From: Nitrospira sp.
GTDB taxonomy: Bacteria; Nitrospirota; Nitrospiria; Nitrospirales; Nitrospiraceae
Direction of reading: 5' to 3'
Assembly: GCA_021323395.1 (NCBI GenBank)
Contig: JAJONL010000008.1
Location: 1 to 41,156, forward strand
Length of the DNA stretch: 41,156 nt
Below the pieces are notes generated by a model that searched no databases, was not told the origin of the DNA, and saw only the letters and a list, made by a program, of their open reading frames with translations. The translations under genes were made by a program, and so were the position numbers. Below, piece by piece: positions 8,577 to 15,139 of the stretch; the stretch's first letter is position 1, and the number at the start of each line of letters is the position of its first letter.

Positions 8577-9608
8577 ATGTCCTTGATCGCCACGAAAGAG
8601 CCTGAAGCGGCCGCTGTCCTTCGAGACGGGGTGCTGAATGTCCGCAAGGAAGGGGGGTGGACTTCGCATGATGTGGTGGCTCGGCTTCGGGGGAAGTTGC
8701 GCGGCATGAAGCTGGGCCATGCCGGCACGCTGGACCCCTCGGCGACCGGCGTCTTGCCGTTACTCGTGGGGCGCGGGACTCGCATTGCCGAGTATTTGCT
8801 GGCATGGGATAAGACCTATCTCGCGGGTTTGCGGCTGGGGGAAACCACTGACACGCAAGATGCGACAGGAGCTACTCTCCAGCGGTCGTCGATTGATTTA
8901 CTGACGGAAGCGCATGTCCGGGAAGTCGCGAGAAGGTTTGAGGGACGCATTCATCAAGTCCCCCCTATGTACTCGGCACTCAAGGTCGATGGTGTTCCGT
9001 TGTACAAATCCGCACGGGCCGGCCGCGACGTCGAGCGCCAAGCGCGCGAAGTGACCGTGTTCCATCTCGACATAGTCGGCATGCGGCTTCCCGATGTGAC
9101 ATTGCGGGTGACCTGCTCGAAGGGAACTTATATTCGGACCCTCTGCGCGGATATCGGCGACAAATTGGGAGTCGGTGGCCATCTGTCGACATTGGTTCGC
9201 GAGCGTGTGGGACCGCTGATGATCGAGCAGTCATTGACCGTCGAGGAGGTGGAGTCGCGTTTGAAGGAGGGCACGCTTGCCGCATCGATGCTCACATTGG
9301 ACGAAGCGTTGGTTGAACTCCCTGCCTGTAGAGTGAGCGTTGGGACGGCTCAGCGCGTGTTGCATGGCATGCCGGTTTTCCCTTCCGATGTTCTGGCATG
9401 GGATGGATGGCCGACCGCCGTCGGAAGTGGATCGAATCGAGCCATTCGTATCAAGGAGGAATCGGGACGCCTGCTGGCCATCGGGACATTGCCCGTGGGA
9501 ATGGATCTCCGCATGCATGGTCTGGGCGAACAGCCGATTGCGGTTTCGAAAGTCTTGGTTGCGGAAGTATCACAGGGCGGTAATATCGCGAATTCAATAG
9601 AGGAGTAG
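8577..9608 (+). CDS. truB: tRNA pseudouridine-55 synthase TruB
   Basis: 343 residues. It converts U55 to pseudouridine in the T loop of tRNAs. Catalytic D53 lies in GHAGTLDPSATGVL; further family motifs are KTYLAGLRLGETTDTQDATG, VPPMYSALKVDGVPLYKSAR and CSKGTYIRTLCADIG. The C-terminal part (about 230-343) corresponds to the variable/PUA-like region and is longer than in E. coli TruB (314 residues). The gene follows rbfA by three bases and precedes rpsO by six. Confidence 0.96.
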   Translation: MSLIATKEPEAAAVLRDGVLNVRKEGGWTSHDVVARLRGKLRGMKLGHAGTLDPSATGVLPLLVGRGTRIAEYLLAWDKTYLAGLRLGETTDTQDATGATLQRSSIDLLTEAHVREVARRFEGRIHQVPPMYSALKVDGVPLYKSARAGRDVERQAREVTVFHLDIVGMRLPDVTLRVTCSKGTYIRTLCADIGDKLGVGGHLSTLVRERVGPLMIEQSLTVEEVESRLKEGTLAASMLTLDEALVELPACRVSVGTAQRVLHGMPVFPSDVLAWDGWPTAVGSGSNRAIRIKEESGRLLAIGTLPVGMDLRMHGLGEQPIAVSKVLVAEVSQGGNIANSIEE

Positions 9609-9614
9609 AGATGT

Positions 9615-9884
9615 ATGGCACTCGTGAAAGAAGTGAAAACAGAACTGGTGAAGAGCTTTCAGCAGCATGAGAAGGACACCGGCTCTCCAGAAGTACAAAT
9701 CGCCATTCTGACGAACCGGATTACCTATTTGACGGAGCATTTCAAGCTGCACAAGAAGGATCATCATTCGCGCCGCGGCTTGTTGACGTTGGTCGGCCGA
9801 CGGCGGCGTCTGTTGGATTACCTTCGTCATATCGATGAAGCGCGGTATCGTGCGATCTTGGAGCGCCTGGGCATTCGTAAATAG
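9615..9884 (+). CDS. rpsO: 30S ribosomal protein S15
   Basis: 89 residues, exactly the standard length. It binds the central domain of 16S rRNA early in 30S assembly. Diagnostic segments are [43 protein letters not shown] and [12 protein letters not shown]. It is preceded by the ribosome site GAGGAGTAGAG at the end of truB. A strong hairpin follows, then pnp, the classic rpsO-pnp arrangement in which S15 and PNPase transcripts are processed separately. Confidence 0.98.
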   Translation: MALVKEVKTELVKSFQQHEKDTGSPEVQIAILTNRITYLTEHFKLHKKDHHSRRGLLTLVGRRRRLLDYLRHIDEARYRAILERLGIRK

Positions 9885-9895
9885 CCGTGTGAACG

Positions 9896-9928
9896 AGTCG
9901 GCCGCCGCTGGTTCGGCGGCGGTCGGCT
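9896..9928 (+). terminator. rpsO-pnp intergenic hairpin
   Basis: Arms 9896-9908 and 9916-9928 pair over 13 bases (two G-U) around a seven-base loop, very GC-rich. ATTAT follows rather than a long T run. It could be a partial terminator or a processing site between rpsO and pnp, as in the E. coli rpsO-pnp operon. Confidence 0.6.
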
Positions 9929-10069
9929 ATTATCCTCGCAGGTGAACACTGACATGGGCTCATTTCGTTCATGTGAATGGACGAGAAGGGTGTGGATCCG
10001 ACCAAGTCGGCATTTTGGTTGAGCCTATCTCTGTGGGCATCTGTGGGACTTAACTGAAGGAGACCATAG

Positions 10070-12187
10070 ATGAAGCATACTGTAGACATTGAGCTTGCGG
10101 GCCGCCGGTTGACACTGGAAACCGGTCGTATCGCGAAACAAGCAGACGGCGCGATCTGGGCGACGTATGGCGACACCGTGGTATTGGCCACCGCGGTGGC
10201 CTCTCAAACCGCCAAACCCGGCGTGGATTTTCTCCCGTTGACGGTGGATTATCAGGAAAAGACCTATGCGGCGGGCAAGATACCCGGCGGCTATTTCAAG
10301 CGTGAGGGGCGTCCGTCTGAACGGGAAGTGCTCACGAGCCGACTGATCGATCGGCCGCTCCGGCCCCTGTTTCCAGAAGGGTATTATTTCGAAACCCAGG
10401 TCATCACATCGGTATTGTCTGCCGACAAGACCGGTGTGTCCGACGTCATCGCCATCATCGCGGCCTCTGCGGCACTCGCGATCTCGTCGATTCCGTTCAA
10501 CGGTCCGATTGCAGGCGTCAAGATCGGCCGTGTTAACGGGCAGTTCGTGGTGAATCCGGATCTGGAGATCTTGGAGACGAGCGATCTCCATCTCGTGGTA
10601 GCGGGAACCGCGGATGCGGTGATGATGGTGGAAGCCGGGGCCAATGAATTGCCTGAAGCCACCATGTTGGAAGCCATCGAATTGGCGCACAGCGAAATCA
10701 AAAAAATCGTGGCGAAGATCGAGGAGCTGCGCGGCCTAGTCGGCAAGCCGAAGCGAGTCGTGACGGAGGAGGCGATCGATGCGGCATTGACGACACAGGT
10801 GCGCGGCTTGGTGGCCGGTCCCATTCGCGACGCGATCCTCATTCCTAACAAGAGCGCGCGGCAGGAGCGATTGGACCAGGTCTTGGCGGAGACGATTGAG
10901 AAGCTCAAGAGCGACGATGCGAATCGAACCCGCCATGTAAAAATCATCTTCCACGGTCTGGAATATACGGAAGTTCGGAACATGATTCTGGAGAAGCGGG
11001 TGCGCGCCGATGGCCGTGGCCCGGCGGACATTCGTCCCATCACCTGTGAAGTGGGCGTGCTGCCAAGGGCGCACGGATCCGCTGTCTTCACGCGTGGTGA
11101 GACGCAGAGCTTGGCAGTGGTGACGCTTGGCACGACGGATGATGAGCAACGCATCGATGCCTTGGAGGGTGAGTACATGCGCACCTTCATGCTGCATTAT
11201 AATTTCCCGCCCTTCAGTGTCGGCGAAGCGCGGCCACTTCGGTCGCCGGGCAGGCGCGAAGTCGGGCATGGGGCTCTTGCGGAGCGGGCGTTGAAATCTG
11301 TTATCCCCACCAAAGATAAATTTCCATACACGCTGAGGCTTGTGTCTGAAATTCTGGAATCGAACGGCTCGTCCTCCATGGCCACGGTCTGTGGCGGGAC
11401 ATTGGCGTTGCTGGATGCAGGAGTACCGATCAAAGAACCGGTGGCGGGCATTGCCATGGGATTGATCAAGGAAGGGGACCAGGTCTTGGTTCTCTCCGAT
11501 ATTCTCGGACTGGAAGACCATCTTGGCGACATGGATTTCAAGGTGACGGGGACGAAGAATGGTGTCACCGCGCTTCAAATGGACATCAAGATCGGCGGGA
11601 TTACATCGGCATTGATGCGGGAAGCTTTGGCGCAGGCCAAGGCTGGTCGACTGCATATTCTGGAGCGCATGGCCCAGGCGTTGAATACGCCCAGGACCAA
11701 GCTGTCCGCCTTCGCGCCGAGGATATTTCCATTGAAAATCAAACAGGACAAGATTCGCGACGTGATCGGACCGGGCGGGAAAATGATTCGTAGCATCATC
11801 GCGGAGACCGGCGTGAAGATCAACGTGGAAGATACCGGAGATGTCACGATCGCCTCTTCGGACGAAGCCTCGGCCCAGAAGGCCATCGAGATGATCAAGC
11901 GCCTGACCGAGGAAGTGGAAGTCGGCAAGATTTATCGGGGCACTGTTCGGAAGATCATGGATTTCGGCGCCTTCGTCGAAGTCCTCCCAGGCACTGACGG
12001 GCTCGTGCATATCTCTCAGTTGGCTCATCATCGGGTCAAAGCAGTGACAGACGAAGTGTCCGAAGGCGACGTGGTCATGGTGAAGGTGTTGGAAATCGAC
12101 AAACAAGGGAAGATTCGTCTGAGCCGGAAGGAAGCGATGCCGGCACCAGCCGGTTCTCCTGCCACCGAGCCTACTCCGGCAGGATAA
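10070..12187 (+). CDS. pnp: polyribonucleotide nucleotidyltransferase (PNPase)
   Basis: 705 residues, standard length. It degrades RNA 3' to 5' by phosphorolysis and can add nucleotides in reverse. Two RNase PH-like domains (about 1-230 and 320-550) are joined by an alpha-helical domain; VDFLPLTVDYQEKTYAAGKI and FFKREGRPSE-like (YFKREGRPSEREVLTSRLID) mark the first, and YNFPPFSVGEARPLRSPGRR and LVSEILESNGSSSMATVCGG the second. A KH domain (IGPGGKMIRSI near residue 566) and an S1 domain (about 617-690) follow. The ATG has GAAGGAGACC upstream. The M16 protease gene follows after six bases. Confidence 0.98.
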   Translation: MKHTVDIELAGRRLTLETGRIAKQADGAIWATYGDTVVLATAVASQTAKPGVDFLPLTVDYQEKTYAAGKIPGGYFKREGRPSEREVLTSRLIDRPLRPLFPEGYYFETQVITSVLSADKTGVSDVIAIIAASAALAISSIPFNGPIAGVKIGRVNGQFVVNPDLEILETSDLHLVVAGTADAVMMVEAGANELPEATMLEAIELAHSEIKKIVAKIEELRGLVGKPKRVVTEEAIDAALTTQVRGLVAGPIRDAILIPNKSARQERLDQVLAETIEKLKSDDANRTRHVKIIFHGLEYTEVRNMILEKRVRADGRGPADIRPITCEVGVLPRAHGSAVFTRGETQSLAVVTLGTTDDEQRIDALEGEYMRTFMLHYNFPPFSVGEARPLRSPGRREVGHGALAERALKSVIPTKDKFPYTLRLVSEILESNGSSSMATVCGGTLALLDAGVPIKEPVAGIAMGLIKEGDQVLVLSDILGLEDHLGDMDFKVTGTKNGVTALQMDIKIGGITSALMREALAQAKAGRLHILERMAQALNTPRTKLSAFAPRIFPLKIKQDKIRDVIGPGGKMIRSIIAETGVKINVEDTGDVTIASSDEASAQKAIEMIKRLTEEVEVGKIYRGTVRKIMDFGAFVEVLPGTDGLVHISQLAHHRVKAVTDEVSEGDVVMVKVLEIDKQGKIRLSRKEAMPAPAGSPATEPTPAG

Positions 12188-12193
12188 TCGATC

Positions 12194-13447
12194 GTGTATC
12201 GGAAAATCGTTCTCGATAATAGGCTGCGGGTGGTGGCCGAATTGATTCCCACGTTGAAGTCCGTCACGATCGGGATCTGGGTAAACGTCGGGTCTCGCGA
12301 CGAACGGCGTGGGGAGGAAGGGCTTTCTCACTTCCTCGAACACATGTTCTTCAAGGGGACGCGAAGCCGGTCAGCGCCACAGATTTCTCGTGAGATCGAC
12401 GCCTTGGGCGGGGAAATGAACGCGTTCACCACTCGTGAAACGACGACGTTTTATGTGAAGGTGCTCGATCAGCAGTTGGATGCCGCCTTGGAGCTGCTTT
12501 CAGACCTCTTCTATCGTTCTCGATTCGAATCGAAGGAGGTCGAGAAAGAAAAGCAGGTGGTGCTCGAAGAGATCCGCATGGTTCAAGACGATCCAGAGGA
12601 TCTGGTTCAGGAACTTCACATGAAGCACACCCTCGGGAGCCATCCGTTAGGGAGGCCGATTCTGGGTCAAGCCCCAAGGATTCAGGCGCTCGGGAGGAAC
12701 GATTTACTTGCGTATGTCGGGTCACATTATGATCCGGAGCGCACGGTAGTCGCGGTGGCGGGCAACTTCACATGGAAACGTTTGGAACAATTGCTGGCTC
12801 GGTATTTCTCCAGCTCGCACAAAGGAACTCCCATCGTCTCGGCTCGCCGGCCGCCTGAAGTCAGCGGCGGTGTCCTGGTGAAGCGCAAAACGCTCGAACA
12901 GGTGCATCTCTGTTTGGGGCTTCAAGGATTAGCCGCCGGTCACAAGGATCGTTATGCTGCCCATGCGCTGAACGGCGTATTGGGGGGAAGCGTCAGTTCG
13001 CGGCTTTTTCAAGAAGTACGAGAGAAACGAGGCCTTGTGTACTCGATCTATTCCTTTCTCTCCACCTATTCGGACGGCGGCATGATCACCGTCTACGCGG
13101 GGACGAGGCCAAAAGAAATTCAGCGTGTTGTCGAAGTAGTATGTCGGGAGCTTAAGAAGCTTCGCACGCAGGGGATCGATGCGAAGGATCTCGCGCGAGT
13201 CAAAAACCAAATGAAAGGCAGCTTGATGCTCAGCTTGGAGAGTTCGCATAGCCGCATGAGCAAGCTCGCGAAAGATGAATTGACGCAAGGTTGTCACGTT
13301 TCGCTCGAACAGATGACAACGGAAATCGATCGTGTTACCACCGAGCAGGTCTATCGGGTGGGGCGAACTTTACTGGATCAGCGCTGCCTTTCAATTACGG
13401 CACTGGGGCCGATCCCCACCACCAGTTTGCGGTCATTCGCGAGCTAG
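12194..13447 (+). CDS. M16 family zinc metallopeptidase
   Basis: 417 residues, the length of single-unit processing-peptidase-like proteins. The inverted zinc motif HxxEH is H46-F-L-E49-H50, and the third ligand is probably a glutamate near 125 in QVVLEEIRM. The N-terminal half carries the active site; the C-terminal M16_C half (GSVSSRLFQEVREKRGLVYSI) has the family's R/Y motif. There is no signal peptide, so it should be cytoplasmic. The start is GTG at 12194; the pnp stop lies just before it. Linkage of this family to pnp is common in bacteria and gave it names such as YmxG; its substrates are unclear. Confidence 0.9.
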   Translation: MYRKIVLDNRLRVVAELIPTLKSVTIGIWVNVGSRDERRGEEGLSHFLEHMFFKGTRSRSAPQISREIDALGGEMNAFTTRETTTFYVKVLDQQLDAALELLSDLFYRSRFESKEVEKEKQVVLEEIRMVQDDPEDLVQELHMKHTLGSHPLGRPILGQAPRIQALGRNDLLAYVGSHYDPERTVVAVAGNFTWKRLEQLLARYFSSSHKGTPIVSARRPPEVSGGVLVKRKTLEQVHLCLGLQGLAAGHKDRYAAHALNGVLGGSVSSRLFQEVREKRGLVYSIYSFLSTYSDGGMITVYAGTRPKEIQRVVEVVCRELKKLRTQGIDAKDLARVKNQMKGSLMLSLESSHSRMSKLAKDELTQGCHVSLEQMTTEIDRVTTEQVYRVGRTLLDQRCLSITALGPIPTTSLRSFAS

Positions 13448-13572
13448 CGACAGGGGGCCTTGGCGTCTTCATGCACTATGTGGGTGTGACCCTAGACTGA
13501 AAACGGATAACTATTTGATAACCTAATCGTTTCGTCGCGGCGATGGCAGTAAAAAATCGGCAAAACAATTTC

Positions 13573-13601
13573 TTGACACGTTTCAAGGATTTCAGTACCA
13601 T
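13573..13601 (+). promoter_or_regulatory. sigma70-type promoter of the exported-protein pair
   Basis: A perfect TTGACA (13573-13578), a 17-base spacer and TACCAT (13596-13601, four of six). The predicted start point near 13608 gives a leader of about 190 bases. Confidence 0.6.
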
Positions 13602-13664
13602 GGCCGCGTTTTCACTACCAAAGCTTGTATTTATTTCGGCTGCATTACAGGGGAAGGTAAGCAG

Positions 13665-13740
13665 AGAGAAAGGGGGTGTCGGTCGCACTTCCTCCTCCTA
13701 GCGCATTCTCTGAATTTTGTTTTTTCTGAACTCTTTTTTT
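13665..13740 (+). promoter_or_regulatory. structured leader, possible attenuator
   Basis: AGAGAA (13665-13670) can pair with TTCTCT (13706-13711), and inside it GGGGGTG (13672-13678) with CACTTCC (13686-13692, two G-U). T-rich tracts follow (13714-13725 and 13733-13740). This could be a leaky terminator or an RNA-stabilising element. It matches no riboswitch I know. Confidence 0.3.
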
Positions 13741-13795
13741 GGATACGGGGATTTAGAGTTTCTCTAGTCATCATTTTTCCAAGGAGGGTAGGGTT

Positions 13796-14308
13796 ATGAA
13801 TAGGGTCGGAATTCTAGCCGCACTTGCAGTGTCCTCCGTCGTCGGCTTACTGGCTGCCCAAGTTTCGGTGGCGGCTGATGCTCCAGCAGGGGGCGGGGTC
13901 AGTGAAGTAACCACAGGCAGTGGAAAGCTCTTCAAGGGTGAAACCACCAACACCTTGAAAGGTCGTGTGTGGTCGCAGTGGGCGGACAATCCTGATAATG
14001 AAATTCTCTTCGGCATTCAGTACTGGAACACGGGCGAACCGGCTTCCGGTGAGGGCGGTGGACGCTCTTCGACACAGATGGATGTCAAGCCTCCAGATCC
14101 CTTGTTCACTTGCTGCGCCTGGGGTTATACCGGCGGCACGGACAAAAATAATCCCTACTCCGGTTGGTATCATGCGGCGACCACGGTTCGCCTGTCCGTC
14201 AAGGACAAGAATTTAATGGACCAGATCATCAAGGCGTCGCAGGAACTGGTTGCGATGGAAGTGACGCTTGATGGCCGCACCATTACCGGATTCAAGCTCT
14301 TGAAGTAG
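13796..14308 (+). CDS. exported protein of unknown function (pair, first member)
   Basis: 170 residues. Residues 1-27 form a signal peptide with a likely cut after SVAA, so the mature protein (about 143 residues) is periplasmic or secreted. I recognise no family. Visible marks: NTLKGRVW near residue 52, a strand-like EILFGIQYW, a Gly/Ser-rich loop, an adjacent cysteine pair in LFTCCAWGY, and the C-terminal DKNLMDQIIKAS followed by DGRTITGFKLLK. The same skeleton (TL-x-GRV, then DKN-x3-Q, then R-x-IT-x2-K) recurs in the next gene, suggesting the two are diverged paralogues. AAGGAGG lies upstream of the ATG. It is the first gene of a two-gene unit with its own promoter and terminator. Confidence 0.8.
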   Translation: MNRVGILAALAVSSVVGLLAAQVSVAADAPAGGGVSEVTTGSGKLFKGETTNTLKGRVWSQWADNPDNEILFGIQYWNTGEPASGEGGGRSSTQMDVKPPDPLFTCCAWGYTGGTDKNNPYSGWYHAATTVRLSVKDKNLMDQIIKASQELVAMEVTLDGRTITGFKLLK

Positions 14309-14368
14309 AATTTATACGCGAGGCGACATTCTTTAGAGTCTTTTGTCTTCTTTAAGGAGGATGTGATT

Positions 14369-15037
14369 ATGAAGCTTCAAAAGCAGGGGTGGTCCTTCAT
14401 GGCTGCCGTGGCTCTTGTAGTGGGGTTTTCCTCCACTGCACTGGCCATTGAGGCATTCCAAGAGCGATTTGAGTGGGGAGATCTGAGCAAGCCCACAACG
14501 CTCCAAGGTCGTGTCATCATTTTGGACCCATATGACGAAGCAGTGTGGCTTAACATTGCTGTGTTCGGCGGCAACGCGGAGAGCGGTTTGTTTTGGCAGA
14601 AAATTCACCCAGGCAAGAATCTCAAGTTCTACCCTGCGGATAAGAACGTGTGGGAGCAGTTGAAGTCCATGGCGCGCCCTCATGCGGGACCGGCTGCAGC
14701 CAAAGAAGTTCCCCCAGGCTCTCCGACCACTCTGGTGGAATTCGTCGCGCAGGAAACGGAGCAGAATCACCGGGTGATCACCTCCGTGAAGAAACTCAAT
14801 GACAATGCCGGTGAAATGGGTAAGCCAAAGAGCATTTCCGCCCTTCGTCTGAAAGACTGTGAAGGCAAGACGGAAGTAGATGCCCCTTGTGCCACGGCCA
14901 AGACGGGTCTGAATACGTCTCCGAAGGGTGGCGACTCAGTGTTGATGCAATACGATGTGCTGTTGCCTGACGGCAAGCCCCTTGCCAACTTGATTCCTTG
15001 GACGGCGCAGTACAATCGAGGTGGTGGGAAGCACTAA
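14369..15037 (+). CDS. exported protein of unknown function (pair, second member)
   Basis: 222 residues. The signal peptide ends in SSTALA, about residue 26. The mature N-terminal part carries TTLQGRVI, a strand-like AVWLNIAVFG, DKNVWEQLKSMA and HRVITSVKKL, which line up in order with motifs in the preceding gene. A C-terminal extension of about 60 residues (from LKDCEGK) adds two cysteines 11 apart that could form a disulphide, and ends in a Gly-rich tail. I recognise no family and no catalytic motif. The start at 14369 is chosen because AAGGAGG (14354-14360) lies eight bases upstream; a GTG at 14363 is too close. An intrinsic terminator follows at 15067-15099. Confidence 0.8.
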   Translation: MKLQKQGWSFMAAVALVVGFSSTALAIEAFQERFEWGDLSKPTTLQGRVIILDPYDEAVWLNIAVFGGNAESGLFWQKIHPGKNLKFYPADKNVWEQLKSMARPHAGPAAAKEVPPGSPTTLVEFVAQETEQNHRVITSVKKLNDNAGEMGKPKSISALRLKDCEGKTEVDAPCATAKTGLNTSPKGGDSVLMQYDVLLPDGKPLANLIPWTAQYNRGGGKH

Positions 15038-15066
15038 TTTCTGGCAACCCATAGGCTTGAAGAGAG

Positions 15067-15099
15067 AAGGCGGCGCTCCGACAGGGGTGCCGCCTTTTT
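15067..15099. terminator. intrinsic terminator between convergent units
   Basis: Arms 15067-15079 and 15084-15096 form a stem with AAGGCGGC and GCCGCCTT at its base, followed by TTTTT (15095-15099). It ends the exported-protein transcript. On the minus strand the 3' flank is CTTCTCTC, so it may also serve mutS. Confidence 0.85.
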
Positions 15100-15139
15100 C
15101 TTTGTCGAACTACTGTGATGTGACCACTCGATGCGGTGC

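Larger units (their letters stand above)
13448..13795. other. 348-base intergenic region with promoter and long leader
   Basis: Contains no recognisable gene. It holds the promoter at 13573-13601, a leader of about 190 bases with a possible hairpin and T-rich runs, and the ribosome site AAGGAGG just before 13796. No clear terminator for the M16 gene was seen at its left end. Confidence 0.6.

Noticed and set aside
10736..12343. 535-codon open frame on the minus strand across pnp
   Set aside because: It mirrors the codon pattern of pnp, shows no family signature, and has a composition (His, Arg, Asp rich) typical of antisense shadows in GC-rich genes.
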